Part shown: in pieces, positions 52,714 to 62,443 of the stretch
How positions within the stretch are numbered: the stretch's first letter is position 1
Layout: each line of letters begins with the position of its first letter
The notes under the pieces: model-generated
What the model was told of the DNA's origin: nothing
Database searches by the model: none
What the model saw: the letters and a program-made list of their open reading frames with translations, nothing else
Source of the DNA: an uncultured Eubacteriales bacterium
Lineage (GTDB): Bacteria; Bacillota; Clostridia; Lachnospirales; Lachnospiraceae
Length of the DNA stretch: 64,000 bases
Assembly: GCA_900319795.1 (NCBI GenBank)
Contig: ONPU01000014.1
Span: 1-64,000, forward strand
Direction: 5' to 3'
Program-made: the position numbers and the translations under genes

Positions 52714-53304
52714 ATGACAATGGATTCACTATTTTATCTGAACAGCATACTGCTCGGCTTTGGTCTTGCCGCGGACGCGTTTTCGGTTTCGATGGCCAAT
52801 GGGTTGGCAGAACCCCGCATGAGCCGTAAAAAGAACCTGATCATAGCCGGCTGCTTTGCGTTCTTTCAGTTCCTGATGCCGATGATCGGATGGTTTTTCG
52901 TACATACGATCATGGAAATGTTTCAATCCTTCGAGCGGTTCATTCCGTGGATCGCTCTCATTCTTCTTCTTTACATCGGCGGGAAAATGATTTACGAAGC
53001 GCGTTTCGCTTCCGAGACTGAGGCAGTGCCGGTCCGCCTGACGGGTACGGCGCTTCTTCTGCAGGGAATCGCGACTTCGATTGACGCTCTGTCGGCGGGA
53101 TTCACAATCGCGGAATACAGGCTGTTTCCCGCAAGTGTGCGATGTCTGATTATTGCCGCCGTGACATTTCTGCTCTCATTTGGAGGAGTCAGAATCGGCA
53201 GAACAGCCGGCAATGCCATCGGGAAAAGGGCTGCGGTTTTCGGAGGAATCATTTTGATCATGATCGGTCTGGAGATCTGGTTCAAAGGTGTATTTTCAGT
53301 ATAA
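52714..53304 (+). CDS. mntP: MntP-type manganese efflux pump
   Basis: ATG 52714 immediately follows the mutase stop. The 196-residue protein has six membrane segments in two repeats with acidic residues in the first and fourth (LLGFGLAADAFSVSMANG and IATSIDALSAGFTIAE), and the NAIGKRAAVFGGIILIMIG ending of the MntP (DUF204) family. It exports Mn2+ from the cytoplasm. In many bacteria its mRNA has a yybP-ykoY riboswitch; none is seen here because the gene is inside an operon. Confidence 0.9.
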   Translation: MTMDSLFYLNSILLGFGLAADAFSVSMANGLAEPRMSRKKNLIIAGCFAFFQFLMPMIGWFFVHTIMEMFQSFERFIPWIALILLLYIGGKMIYEARFASETEAVPVRLTGTALLLQGIATSIDALSAGFTIAEYRLFPASVRCLIIAAVTFLLSFGGVRIGRTAGNAIGKRAAVFGGIILIMIGLEIWFKGVFSV

Positions 53305-53328
53305 AGCAGATCGGAGGACTTGCCCTTA

Positions 53329-55053
53329 ATGAAACTTTTGTGGAATGCGCTTCTCAACTATAAAAAGGAGAGTATCCTTGCTCCTTTGCTGAAAATGACG
53401 GAAGCGCTTCTGGATCTGTTCGTGCCGCTTGTGATGGCGCGGATTATCGATACGGGAATCGGAAATGCGGACAGCGCCTATGTCATAAGGGGCTGTCTGA
53501 TTCTCATTGCCCTCGGAGCGGGGGGCCTTGCAATCTCTATCACGGCCCAGTTCTTTGCAGCCCGCGCGGCGGTAGGCATCAGCTCGGATTTAAGACACGG
53601 GCTGTTTGAAAAGATCACTTCCTTCGGATACGGAGAGCTGGATCACTTCGGAAGCGGAACATTGCTTACGCGCATGACGAGTGATATCAACCAGATCCAG
53701 AACGCGGTCAATCTCGCTCTGAGGCTCCTGCTCCGTTCCCCGTTTATTGTTTTCGGCGCGGCCGTGATGGCCTTCACCGTAAGTGCCCGCGCGGCGCTCA
53801 TCTTTGTCGCGGCGATTCCGCTGCTTGCCCTTGTAGTGTTCGGAATCATGAAAATAACACGGCCGATGTATAAAGGCGTTCAGACAAGACTGGACGTGCT
53901 GACCGGCATCGCGCACGAAAATATCGGCGGAATGCGCGTAGTCCGCGCGTTCGGAAGAGGCGCGGATGAGACGGAACGCTTCCGCTCGGCAAACGCGGCG
54001 CTTCTCAATGATCAGATGGTGACCGGCAGAATTTCATCGCTGATGAATCCGCTGACGATGGTGATTGTCAACCTCGCGATCATCGCGATTCTGAACACCG
54101 GAGCCGTCATGGTCAACGCGGGCAGCCTGACTCAGGGAGCCGTCATAGCCCTGGTGAACTACATGAGCCAGATTCTCATAGAACTGGTCAAACTGGCCAA
54201 TCTGATTGTCCAGATTTCAAGAGGCCTGGCTTCGGCTGACCGGATTGAGCAGCTGATGGCGCTCAACCCGGCGATGGAGTATCCCGAAAAGGGAGCGCAG
54301 CCTGTCGGGGACGGGAACGGAGAGCCGGCCTGTGTTTTTGAAAATGTTTCATTTGCCTACCCCGGGAGTCAGGAGGATGCCCTGGAGGAGATTTCATTTT
54401 CCGTAAATGAAGGTGAAACGATCGGCATTATCGGCGGTACGGGATCCGGAAAAACGTCGATTGTCAATCTGATCTGCCGGAATTATGACACACAAGGAGG
54501 ATGCGTCCGGGTATTCGGAAATGACGTGAAACGCTACGAAAAAGGAGTGCTGCGCGCACAGATCGGCCTCGTTCCCCAGAAAGCGAGACTGTTCTCCGGA
54601 ACGATCCGGAGCAATCTGCTTTTCGGAAGAGAGAACGCTTCGGACGCTGAGCTCTGGGAAGCCCTGGATGCCGCCTGCGCATCCGAATTCGTACAGAAAA
54701 AAGAAGGCGGACTGGACGCGGAAGTCGAGGAAGGCGGCCTGAACTTTTCCGGCGGTCAGAGGCAGAGGCTCACAATCGCGAGAGCCCTCGTCCGGAAACC
54801 CCGGATTCTCATTCTCGATGACAGTTCAAGCGCTCTCGACTATGCTACCGACGCTCTTCTTCGAAAGAACATCCGCGCGATGAACGGGACCATGACCATC
54901 ATTCTCATCAGCCAGAGAACGAATACCATTATGAATGCCGACCGGATTCTGGTTCTGGACGACGGGAAAATGGCTGGATACGCGTCGCACGCCGAACTTC
55001 TGGAAACCTGTGATATCTACAGGGATATCTACGAAAGCCAGTACGGAAAATGA
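53329..55053 (+). CDS. ABC exporter half-transporter, degenerate-site partner
   Basis: ATG 53329 follows CGGAGG. The 574-residue protein has a six-segment exporter membrane domain (about 1-310) and an ATPase domain with Walker A GGTGSGKTS, signature FSGGQRQR and Walker B LILDDSSSALD, where the usual catalytic Glu is Asp. That is typical of one half of a heterodimeric exporter such as BmrCD or TM287/288. Its partner is the next gene. Substrate unknown; drugs, peptides or lipids are possible. Confidence 0.93.
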   Translation: MKLLWNALLNYKKESILAPLLKMTEALLDLFVPLVMARIIDTGIGNADSAYVIRGCLILIALGAGGLAISITAQFFAARAAVGISSDLRHGLFEKITSFGYGELDHFGSGTLLTRMTSDINQIQNAVNLALRLLLRSPFIVFGAAVMAFTVSARAALIFVAAIPLLALVVFGIMKITRPMYKGVQTRLDVLTGIAHENIGGMRVVRAFGRGADETERFRSANAALLNDQMVTGRISSLMNPLTMVIVNLAIIAILNTGAVMVNAGSLTQGAVIALVNYMSQILIELVKLANLIVQISRGLASADRIEQLMALNPAMEYPEKGAQPVGDGNGEPACVFENVSFAYPGSQEDALEEISFSVNEGETIGIIGGTGSGKTSIVNLICRNYDTQGGCVRVFGNDVKRYEKGVLRAQIGLVPQKARLFSGTIRSNLLFGRENASDAELWEALDAACASEFVQKKEGGLDAEVEEGGLNFSGGQRQRLTIARALVRKPRILILDDSSSALDYATDALLRKNIRAMNGTMTIILISQRTNTIMNADRILVLDDGKMAGYASHAELLETCDIYRDIYESQYGK

Positions 55054-55084
55054 CATCCGCGAAAAACAGGGAGTGTCTCCATCT

Positions 55085-56860
55085 ATGAAATCTGACGGAA
55101 ATAAAACGAAGTCGCAGAAAGAAACGTTGAAGAGAGTGATCGGACTGATTGCTCCCTATAAATTCTATGTGTTCTGCACGATCATCTGCGCGGCGGCCAC
55201 AACAGTTTTCCAACTCCTCATCCCGATTCTTTGCGGTGACGCAATTGACGCGATGATCGGCGCCGGAAGAGTAGAGTTCAGCATTGTAAGGTCCCTGCTT
55301 GTAAAGGTAGGCATCTGCGCTGCCTGCGCGGCCCTCGCGCAGTGGATCCTGGGTCTTTGCAGCAACAAAACCGCTTTCGGAGTCAGCAGGGATATTCGAA
55401 ACGCTGCGATCGAGAAAATCGAGAAAATGCCGTTTTCACGTCTCGACCGGCTTTCGTCAGGAGACCTGATGAGCCGGATCTCGGCGGATACGGATCTTTT
55501 TTCAGACGGACTTCTCATGGGCTTCACACAGCTGTTTACGGGAGTGATCACCATTTTCGGAACCCTCTTTTTCATGCTGAGAGTAAAAGCGGCCATCGGG
55601 CTTGTGGTCATCTGTGTAACTCCGTTGTCCATGATCGCGGCTTCCTTTATCGCGAAGAGAAGCTTCCGGTATTTTCATAAGACCAGCGAAGTGCGCGGTG
55701 CCCAGACGGCTCACGTCACCGAGTGCGTGGAGGGAATGAAGGTCATTCAGGCATTCGGAAGGGAAGAGAAAGTCCTGAAGGACTTTGACGAGATCAACAC
55801 GGAACTTAGGGATATTTCGTTCCGCTCCGTTTTTTATTCGAGCATTACAAATCCGACGACGCGTTTCGTGAACTCTCTGGTTTACGCGGGAGCCGGTCTT
55901 ACGGGTGCGCTTTTCGCGATCGCGGGTTCGCTTTCCGTCGGGCAGCTGAGTATTTTCTTAAGTTACGCGAATCAGTACGCGAAACCTTTTAATGAAATAT
56001 CCGGCGTCGTAACGGAAATGCAGAATTCTCTGGCCTGCGCCGCCCGTCTGTTCGAACTGCTCGATGAAGCGGAAGAGGAGCCTGACGCCGCTGATGCGTC
56101 GGTTCTTTTGAAAGAGAAGACGGACGGGTCAATGGAACTGGAAAATGTCTGTTTCGGATATACTCCCGAAAAGACGCTGATCCGGGATTTTAATCTTCAT
56201 GTGACGCCCGGAATGAGAGTGGCACTGGTCGGGCCTACAGGCTGCGGCAAGACAACGCTGATCAATCTGCTCATGCGCTTTTATGAAATCGGATCGGGAA
56301 AAATCAGCGTATCCGGGACTGATACGAAGAAGATCACGCGGGATTCGTTAAGAGGCGCGTTCGGTATGGTTCTTCAGGATACCTGGCTGATGAACCGTTC
56401 GGTGGCCGACAATATCGCTTACGGGCGGCCGTCCGCGTCCAGGGAAGAGATTACGGCGGCTGCGAAGGCGGCCCACGCCCACAGCTTTATCCGAAGGATG
56501 CCGCAAGGCTATGACACGATCATCGAGGGGGACGGCGGAAACCTGTCCGAAGGGCAGAAACAGCTGCTTTGCATCGCCCGTGTGATGCTCACCCTTCCTC
56601 CGATGCTGATTCTCGATGAGGCGACGTCCAGCATCGATACCAGAACGGAACTGAAGATCCAGAAGGCCTTCGATATGATGATGCAGGGCAGAACCAGTTT
56701 TGTGGTGGCTCACCGCCTGTCTACGATCCGGGAAGCCGACGTGATCCTGGTTATGAAAGACGGCTCCGTAGTGGAACAGGGGACGCATGAGGAACTGCTG
56801 TCAAAAGGCGGTTTTTATGAACACCTCTACAACGCCCAGTTCGCCGGAAATGCCATATAA
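55085..56860 (+). CDS. ABC exporter half-transporter, catalytic-site partner
   Basis: ATG 55085 follows CAGGGAG; GTG 55076 is a possible alternative. The 591-residue protein has the six-segment membrane domain and an ATPase domain with Walker A GPTGCGKTT, signature LSEGQKQLL (Gly to Glu change) and Walker B LILDEATSSID with the catalytic Glu, then the switch AHRLSTI. Together with the preceding protein it gives one full and one impaired ATP site. A two-way terminator follows. Confidence 0.93.
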   Translation: MKSDGNKTKSQKETLKRVIGLIAPYKFYVFCTIICAAATTVFQLLIPILCGDAIDAMIGAGRVEFSIVRSLLVKVGICAACAALAQWILGLCSNKTAFGVSRDIRNAAIEKIEKMPFSRLDRLSSGDLMSRISADTDLFSDGLLMGFTQLFTGVITIFGTLFFMLRVKAAIGLVVICVTPLSMIAASFIAKRSFRYFHKTSEVRGAQTAHVTECVEGMKVIQAFGREEKVLKDFDEINTELRDISFRSVFYSSITNPTTRFVNSLVYAGAGLTGALFAIAGSLSVGQLSIFLSYANQYAKPFNEISGVVTEMQNSLACAARLFELLDEAEEEPDAADASVLLKEKTDGSMELENVCFGYTPEKTLIRDFNLHVTPGMRVALVGPTGCGKTTLINLLMRFYEIGSGKISVSGTDTKKITRDSLRGAFGMVLQDTWLMNRSVADNIAYGRPSASREEITAAAKAAHAHSFIRRMPQGYDTIIEGDGGNLSEGQKQLLCIARVMLTLPPMLILDEATSSIDTRTELKIQKAFDMMMQGRTSFVVAHRLSTIREADVILVMKDGSVVEQGTHEELLSKGGFYEHLYNAQFAGNAI

Positions 56861-56883
56861 ATATCATTTAAACGCCATACAAA

Positions 56884-56909
56884 AACAGCGGGGTAAAAAA
56901 CCCGCTGTT
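56884..56909. terminator. Two-way terminator between the ABC exporter and HAAS genes
   Basis: AACAGCGGG (56884-56892) pairs perfectly with CCCGCTGTT (56901-56909) around 8 bases. Five A lie on the left, giving T on the minus strand, and ATCATTTT lies on the right. Confidence 0.88.
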
Positions 56910-56926
56910 ATCATTTTCAAAATCTG

Positions 56927-57421
56927 TTAATTCAGCCAGCCTTTTTGCAGCGCCGTGCGTCCCGCCACAACGGCCAGCGCAAGGAGGCAGCCCATGAATA
57001 CCGGAAGCATCGTGCTGATCGCGTGAGTGCTTACCGCCAGAAGTCCGAATACCACAAGACCGATTGCCAGGACTGTAAACAGAGTCATCATAAAGGAGGC
57101 AATCTTCGAAATGGTTTCCGGTTTCATAAAATCGAGAGAGAGAAGCTCAAGGATGCCGAGATCCGGTTTATAGTTTGACTTCTTATCTGAATTTGCCTCT
57201 TTGGCGGAAGCAAGCCAGGAAAAAGCCACGTCTTCCGGTTTGCCGATTTCATTTAAAACTCTTCTTACAGCAAGAATATCCGGATCCTTTCCGGCGGACT
57301 CCTGAATCGTCTCGCGAATGAATTGATTCAGCTCTTTTGAAGCACGGCTTCTGTACTTGATGGGGAGGTTCTCACACACTCTGGAGAGGTAACGCTCGAT
57401 TTTTCTGTCAATTGTACTCAT
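56927..57421 (-). CDS. Lone HAAS-domain membrane protein
   Basis: AGAAGG precedes ATG 57421. The 164-residue protein has an N-terminal HAAS-like helical domain (about 1-70: [35 protein letters not shown]) and two membrane segments (about 103-127 and 132-152). Unlike the copy at 47984 it has no padR neighbour. It probably signals or assembles at the membrane; function unknown. Confidence 0.78.
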   Translation of the reverse strand: MSTIDRKIERYLSRVCENLPIKYRSRASKELNQFIRETIQESAGKDPDILAVRRVLNEIGKPEDVAFSWLASAKEANSDKKSNYKPDLGILELLSLDFMKPETISKIASFMMTLFTVLAIGLVVFGLLAVSTHAISTMLPVFMGCLLALAVVAGRTALQKGWLN

Positions 57422-57480
57422 TTACAAAAACCTTCTATATTTAGTGGGCATAACCCGCAAAAATCCTAAATCATGTATTA

Positions 57481-57508
57481 ATTATAAGATATTGCCCATT
57501 GATGTCAA
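57481..57508 (-). promoter_or_regulatory. Predicted sigma-A promoter for the lone HAAS gene
   Basis: On the minus strand TTGACA (57508-57503) and TATAAT (57486-57481) are 16 bases apart, both perfect consensus. Transcription would start near 57474, about 53 bases before the ATG. Confidence 0.75.
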
Positions 57509-57529
57509 GTGCCATAAGGGCGCTTTTTT
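57508..57529 (+). terminator. Terminator-like hairpin between divergent genes
   Basis: AGTGCC (57508-57513) pairs with GGCGCT (57519-57524) with one U-G pair around 5 bases, followed by T. It points in the plus direction although no plus-strand gene ends nearby, so it may guard mtnA from read-through. The rest of the 256-base spacer (57422-57677) holds the two promoters. Confidence 0.55.
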
Positions 57530-57588
57530 CATGTTTTTTCAAAGCCGGAACATGCCGCCGACGTTTCTCCATTATAGCAGTTCCTTCG

Positions 57589-57617
57589 TTGACATTGATT
57601 ACAAAAATCACTATAGT
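57589..57617 (+). promoter_or_regulatory. Predicted sigma-A promoter for mtnA
   Basis: TTGACA (57589-57594) and TATAGT (57612-57617) are exactly 17 bases apart, placing the transcript start near 57624, about 54 bases before the mtnA ATG. Confidence 0.8.
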
Positions 57618-57677
57618 TTAAAGAAGAAACAGGTCAATTTATACAAAAACAGATCCGTAAAGAGGAGGCGTTTTTCC

Positions 57678-58745
57678 ATGAATATCACACATGAAGACAG
57701 AATGGGCGGCAGCGTACACCTTTCGGAAGACGGAAAAAAGGTAATCATCCTGGATCAGACACAGCTTCCGAACAGACAGGTCTATCTGACGCTCGGAACG
57801 GCCGAAGAGATCTATGACGCGATCAAGGTTCTCGCCGTGCGCGGAGCGCCCGCGATCGGAATCTGCGCGGCATATGGCATGTATGTGCTGGCTGAGGGCA
57901 GGGAGAAGGAGGATGCCGATTCCTTTTACGCCGGACTTCATAAAGACGGAGAGTATCTGATTTCCTCAAGACCGACGGCCGTCAATCTGAGCTGGGCGGT
58001 AAAGAGAATGCTCGCTGTTGCCGATCAGAATAAAGAGGCGGGCGTACCGGAAGTCGTAAGACTTCTCGGTGAGGAATGTATCGCGATTCATAACGAAGAT
58101 ATCGAAATGTGTTCCAGAATATCGGAATACGGTCTTTCCCTTGTGAAGGACGGAGACGGAATCCTTACGCACTGCAACGCCGGCCCGCTCGCGACGTCCA
58201 AGTACGGCACGGCCATCGGACCGATGCTTCTCGGTAAGGAGAGAGGACTTCATTTCCATGTCTTTGCCGATGAGACGAGGCCGCTTCTCCAGGGGGCAAG
58301 ACTGACCTCCTACGAGCTTTACAAAGCGGGAGTGGACGTGACGCTGATCTGCGATAATATGGCGTCTTTGGTGATGAAGAACGGATGGGTACAGGCCTGC
58401 TTCGTGGGATGCGACCGTATCGCCGCCAACGGGGACTTCGCGAATAAGATCGGAACGAGCGGAGTCGCGATTCTTGCAAAGCATTACGGCATTCCGTTCT
58501 ATACGCTGGGACCGACGTCCACGATCGACATGAGCTGTCCTTCCGGCGCGGATATCCGGATTGAAGAGAGAAATCCGGATGAGATTAAAAATATGTGGTA
58601 CAAGGAACCGATGGCTTTGAATGAAGTCAAATGCTTTAACCCCGCGTTCGACGTGACCGATCACGAACTGCTTACAGCAATCGTTACGGATCAGGGCATT
58701 ATCTACCCGCCGTTCGATGTCAACCTTAAAAAAATGTTCGGCTGA
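57678..58745 (+). CDS. mtnA: S-methyl-5-thioribose-1-phosphate isomerase family protein
   Basis: ATG 57678 follows AAGAGGAGG; the open frame upstream contains the promoter and is not coding. The 355-residue protein has [35 protein letters not shown] with catalytic Cys near 166, and [17 protein letters not shown] with catalytic Asp near 246, matching Cys160 and Asp240 of the Bacillus enzyme. It turns 5-methylthioribose 1-phosphate into the ribulose form. No other methionine-salvage gene is near; deoD and a nucleoside transporter follow, so close relatives acting on other (deoxy)ribose 1-phosphates are also possible. Confidence 0.9.
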   Translation: MNITHEDRMGGSVHLSEDGKKVIILDQTQLPNRQVYLTLGTAEEIYDAIKVLAVRGAPAIGICAAYGMYVLAEGREKEDADSFYAGLHKDGEYLISSRPTAVNLSWAVKRMLAVADQNKEAGVPEVVRLLGEECIAIHNEDIEMCSRISEYGLSLVKDGDGILTHCNAGPLATSKYGTAIGPMLLGKERGLHFHVFADETRPLLQGARLTSYELYKAGVDVTLICDNMASLVMKNGWVQACFVGCDRIAANGDFANKIGTSGVAILAKHYGIPFYTLGPTSTIDMSCPSGADIRIEERNPDEIKNMWYKEPMALNEVKCFNPAFDVTDHELLTAIVTDQGIIYPPFDVNLKKMFG

Positions 58746-58798
58746 ACCGGCCTTAAGGCTTTCGCCTGCATCATTCATCATCATAAGGAGGAAAAAAT

Positions 58799-59530
58799 AT
58801 GGACAATTACTCACCGTCAGCATGCATCAAACTGAAAGAAGGGACGCATATCGCCAAGATCGTCCTCATGCCCGGGGATCCGCTGAGGGCAAAATATGTC
58901 GCGGAGCACTATCTGGAAAACCCGGTCCTCTTCAATGACGTCCGGAATATGTACGGCTATACGGGAACCTTTGAAGGAAAAGAAGTATCGGTCATGGGCT
59001 CCGGAATGGGCATGCCTTCATTTACCCTTTACGCGTATGAACTTTACAACTTCTTCGGCGTAGAGGCCATCATCCGGATCGGAAGCGCGGGCGCGCTGCC
59101 TGAAGATGTTCATGTCAGGGACGTGGTCATCGCGATGTCGGCATCCACGAATTCGGGTATGTGCGCGGCCTACGGCCTTCCGGGAACAATTGCCCCTACG
59201 GCAACTTACGGACTTCTGAAGGAAGCGGTCAAGGCAGCGGAGGAACTGGGTGCCAGAACACATGTCGGCGCGGTCTACTGCTCGGATTTCTTCTATTATC
59301 CGGACAAGGAACTGAATCAGAAGGCGAGAGATCTGGGACACCTGGCCGTGGAAATGGAATCCGCCGGACTCTACCTGTGCGCGCAGCAGAACCACAAAAA
59401 AGCGCTGGGTATTTTCACGATCAGCGACCACATTTTTACCGGCGAATCCCTCACTCCGGAAGAGCGTCAGGACAGCTTCCACGAGATGATGGAAATCGCG
59501 CTGAAAACAGCGGTTCGTTCGGAAATCTGA
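58799..59530 (+). CDS. deoD: Purine nucleoside phosphorylase, DeoD type
   Basis: AAGGAGGAAAAAT precedes the ATG. The 243-residue protein has the hexameric PNP motifs MPGDPLRAKYVAEHYLE, FNDVRNMYGYTGTFEGKEVS, MGSGMGMPS, IRIGSAGALPEDV and AVEMESAGLY, and the catalytic Asp in ISDHIFTGE. It splits purine (deoxy)nucleosides with phosphate into base and (deoxy)ribose 1-phosphate. It lies 53 bases after mtnA and before a nucleoside uptake system. Confidence 0.95.
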   Translation: MDNYSPSACIKLKEGTHIAKIVLMPGDPLRAKYVAEHYLENPVLFNDVRNMYGYTGTFEGKEVSVMGSGMGMPSFTLYAYELYNFFGVEAIIRIGSAGALPEDVHVRDVVIAMSASTNSGMCAAYGLPGTIAPTATYGLLKEAVKAAEELGARTHVGAVYCSDFFYYPDKELNQKARDLGHLAVEMESAGLYLCAQQNHKKALGIFTISDHIFTGESLTPEERQDSFHEMMEIALKTAVRSEI

Positions 59531-59554
59531 ACCGTCTTTAAGGGAAATACCAGG

Positions 59555-59583
59555 TTCCCATTTAGGCTTCGTACTGGTATAAT
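59555..59583 (+). promoter_or_regulatory. Predicted promoter for the nucleoside ABC transporter genes
   Basis: TTCCCA (59555-59560) and TATAAT (59578-59583) are 17 bases apart, 50 bases before the binding-protein ATG. The -35 box matches consensus at four of six bases. Confidence 0.55.
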
Positions 59584-59633
59584 ATGTAAGTACAAAACTG
59601 TCGGATTTTTCCGCTTATAAAAAGGAGGTTTTT

Positions 59634-60782
59634 ATGAAAAAGAAGACACTTCAGATGATTAGTATTCTTTTGGTACTGGTACTGACGATGGCTCTTAACG
59701 TGTACGCCGCGGATGACGCTTCTGCAGGCGGAAAAGCTCTTAAGATCTGTATTGTCACTACTTCCGGCGTTGACGACGGTTCTTTCAACCAGAACTGCTA
59801 CGAAGGAATCAAGGCATTTATCGCCGATCATCCGGACTGCACTGTGAAGGATGTCAAGGAAGCGGATCTCAGCAGAGTCATCGAGACTGTTTCTTCTCTC
59901 GTTGGCGAATATGATGTCATGGTACTTCCGGGCTTCAACTTTGCCGCGATCGGTGACATTGCCATGGCGAACTCCGACAAGTATTTCATCGTTGTCGACT
60001 CCACCATTACAGACTCCGAAGGAGCTGAGGTAAAGGGGCTTCCGAACGTCTATACAATGACATTCATGGAGCAGGAAAGCGGCTTCTTCGCAGGTATTGC
60101 TGCCGCCCTTTCCACCCAGACCGGAAAAGTCGCTGTTGTGAACGGCATTGCGTTCCCGTCCAACGTCAACTATGAATTCGGATTTATGGCCGGTGTGAAC
60201 TATGCGAACGCCAAGCTCGGCGCTTCCGCGGAATATGTTGAAATCCCGTCCTATGCCGGTGAAGCAGCTGTTCCGGTTGAAGCAGGCGGAATCGGCACAT
60301 CTGTCGGCGGCAACTATATCGGCGACTTCGCTGACCAGGCGAAGGGCAAGGAAGTAGGCCAGGCTCTGATTAACGAAGGCGTAGACGTGATCTTCCCGGC
60401 AGCCGGAACAGCCGGCAACGGATGCTTTACCGCGGTCAAGGAAAACGGAAGCGGCTTTGTAATCGGCTGCGACGTAGACCAGTATGATGACGGCCAGAGC
60501 GGAAGCTCCAACATCATCCTGACATCCGTACTGAAAGTCATGGACGTCAATATTACAAAACAGCTGAACGCCATCTATGACGGAACATTCCAGGGCGCGG
60601 ACGACGTGCTCGGCGCCAGCACCGATTCCACGGGCTTTGTATCCGCAGAAGGACGTCAGCAGCTCGCCGCTGATGTTCTGGAGAAAATGCAGGCCGCATA
60701 CGAAGAAGTAAAGGCCGGCACGATTGTTCCTCCTTCAAACTTCAATGGCTATACACCGACGGATTTCCCGGGCCTTAGCTGA
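59634..60782 (+). CDS. BMP family nucleoside-binding protein of an ABC importer
   Basis: AAAAAGGAGG precedes the ATG. Residues 1-25 form a signal peptide with cleavage after VYA; no lipobox is seen, unusual for this family in Gram-positives. The mature 357 residues show the BMP/PnrA fold: CIVTTSGVDDGSFNQNCYEG, VLPGFNFAAIGDIA, FMEQESGFFAGIAAALST and GCDVDQYDDGQSG. BMP proteins such as PnrA of Treponema bind purine nucleosides. How it is held at the cell surface without a lipid anchor is not clear. Confidence 0.9.
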   Translation: MKKKTLQMISILLVLVLTMALNVYAADDASAGGKALKICIVTTSGVDDGSFNQNCYEGIKAFIADHPDCTVKDVKEADLSRVIETVSSLVGEYDVMVLPGFNFAAIGDIAMANSDKYFIVVDSTITDSEGAEVKGLPNVYTMTFMEQESGFFAGIAAALSTQTGKVAVVNGIAFPSNVNYEFGFMAGVNYANAKLGASAEYVEIPSYAGEAAVPVEAGGIGTSVGGNYIGDFADQAKGKEVGQALINEGVDVIFPAAGTAGNGCFTAVKENGSGFVIGCDVDQYDDGQSGSSNIILTSVLKVMDVNITKQLNAIYDGTFQGADDVLGASTDSTGFVSAEGRQQLAADVLEKMQAAYEEVKAGTIVPPSNFNGYTPTDFPGLS

Positions 60783-60794
60783 TTATTGAGATCA

Positions 60795-60834
60795 AACGGG
60801 CCGCCAACTTAAAACGGGCGGCGGCCCGTTTTTT
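60795..60834 (+). terminator. Partial terminator between binding protein and ATPase genes
   Basis: AACGGGCCGCC (60795-60805) pairs perfectly with GGCGGCCCGTT (60820-60830) around 14 bases, followed by further T. Inside an ABC operon such a hairpin commonly raises the binding-protein mRNA over that of the membrane parts. Confidence 0.85.
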
Positions 60835-60884
60835 ACGTGGTTTTTCTTTCATTTTTAGAAACCTTATTGTGAAACGGAGCGGAT

Positions 60885-62429
60885 ATGGGAGCAAACAAAG
60901 AAGAATACATTGTTGAAATGCGGCATATCACGAAGCGCTTCCCGGGTATTATTGCGAACGACGACGTCACGATTCAGGTGCGCAAGGGTGAGATCTACGC
61001 GCTTCTGGGCGAGAACGGAGCCGGAAAGTCAACCCTGATGAGCATGCTTTACGGCCTTTATGAGCCGGATCACGGCGAGATCATCATCAGGGGAAAAAGC
61101 GTGAAATTCAAGTCCCCGTCAGAAGCCGCGGAGATGAATATCGGTATGGTCCACCAGCACTTTAAGCTGGTCGACAATTATACGGTCGGTGAAAATATCG
61201 TCCTCGGCATCGAGCCGATGAAGAAGAAATTCGGTATTTTCCCCTATGTCGATATGAAGGAGGCGAACGAGAGGATCCGTACACTGTCCAAACAGTATGG
61301 TCTGGAGGTCAATCCGGATGCCCTCATTTCGGACATTAACGTCTCCATCCGCCAGCGCGTGGAGATCATGAAGATGCTTTACCGCGAGGCGGAGATCCTC
61401 ATCTTCGACGAGCCGACATCCATCCTGACGCCTCAGGAAGTCGAATACCTGCTCAAGATTATGGAAGAGCTGAGAAAAGGCGGAAAAACCATTCTTCTCA
61501 TCACGCATAAAATTGAGGAGATTAAGAAGATTGCCGACCGCTGCGCGATCCTTCGCAGAGGCGCGCTGGTGGATGTTCTTGACGTAAGAACGACATCCAC
61601 TCAGGACATGGCCAATATGATGGTCGGAAGAACCGTGGCCTTAAAGACGACCAAGTCTCCGGCTCATTTCGGCGATCTGGTTCTCTCCGTCAAGGATATG
61701 TGCGTCAGGAACGAAGATAAAGTGGAAACCGTCAAACATGTCAGCTTTGATATCCGTGCGGGAGAAATCTTTGCCATTGCCGGTGTTTCCGGGAACGGAC
61801 AGGTGGAACTGGCGGACGCCATCACGGGCCTCGAAAAGATCGAAAGCGGAACCGTGACGCTTAACGGACAGGATATCACAAACGAGACCATCAGAAAGAG
61901 AACGGAAGCCGGGATCAGCTATATTCCGGAAGACCGACAGAAGTTCGGCATCTTCATGGATTTCAGCCTGAGAGACAATTTCGCGATCCGCCGCTATTAC
62001 AAAGAACCGTTTTCGAAGAACGGGATCTTCGACTTCAAAGTCTCAGAAGAGTATTCTGACAGACTGATCGAAGAGTATGACGTCCGAAGCGGACAGGGCG
62101 GGAAAACGATTATGAGATCGATGAGCGGCGGCAATCAGCAGAAAGCCATTGTCGGCCGTGAGATAGAAGAACATACACCGCTCGTAATCTTTGTGCAGCC
62201 CACAAGAGGTCTCGATATGGGAGCGATCGAGAATATCCACAAGCAGATCCTTGCGGAACGGGACAGAGGCGCGGCAATTCTTCTGATTTCTCTGGAACTC
62301 GATGAGGTGATGGGACTTGCCGATACGATCGGCGTTATCTTCAATGGGAAAATCCTGAAGATCGCAGATGCTTCCACTCTGACATCGCAGGATGTCGGAA
62401 GATACATGATGGGGGTGACTGAGGAGTGA
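60885..62429 (+). CDS. Nucleoside/simple-sugar ABC transporter ATPase with two ATPase domains
   Basis: The 514-residue protein has two fused ATPase domains. The first has Walker A GENGAGKSTLMSML, SIRQRVEIMK in the signature position and Walker B ILIFDEPTSIL. The second has an altered P-loop (AGVSGNGQVE) but a good signature MSGGNQQKAIVGRE and VQPTRGLD. This is the RbsA/MglA/NupA layout used with BMP-type binding proteins. Its stop overlaps the possible GTG start of the permease gene. Confidence 0.93.
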   Translation: MGANKEEYIVEMRHITKRFPGIIANDDVTIQVRKGEIYALLGENGAGKSTLMSMLYGLYEPDHGEIIIRGKSVKFKSPSEAAEMNIGMVHQHFKLVDNYTVGENIVLGIEPMKKKFGIFPYVDMKEANERIRTLSKQYGLEVNPDALISDINVSIRQRVEIMKMLYREAEILIFDEPTSILTPQEVEYLLKIMEELRKGGKTILLITHKIEEIKKIADRCAILRRGALVDVLDVRTTSTQDMANMMVGRTVALKTTKSPAHFGDLVLSVKDMCVRNEDKVETVKHVSFDIRAGEIFAIAGVSGNGQVELADAITGLEKIESGTVTLNGQDITNETIRKRTEAGISYIPEDRQKFGIFMDFSLRDNFAIRRYYKEPFSKNGIFDFKVSEEYSDRLIEEYDVRSGQGGKTIMRSMSGGNQQKAIVGREIEEHTPLVIFVQPTRGLDMGAIENIHKQILAERDRGAAILLISLELDEVMGLADTIGVIFNGKILKIADASTLTSQDVGRYMMGVTEE

Positions 62430-62443
62430 ATAAGGAAAAAACA

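Noticed and set aside
57422-57677. SAM riboswitch upstream of mtnA
   Set aside because: No S-box conserved segments were found; the spacer holds two divergent promoters and one small hairpin.
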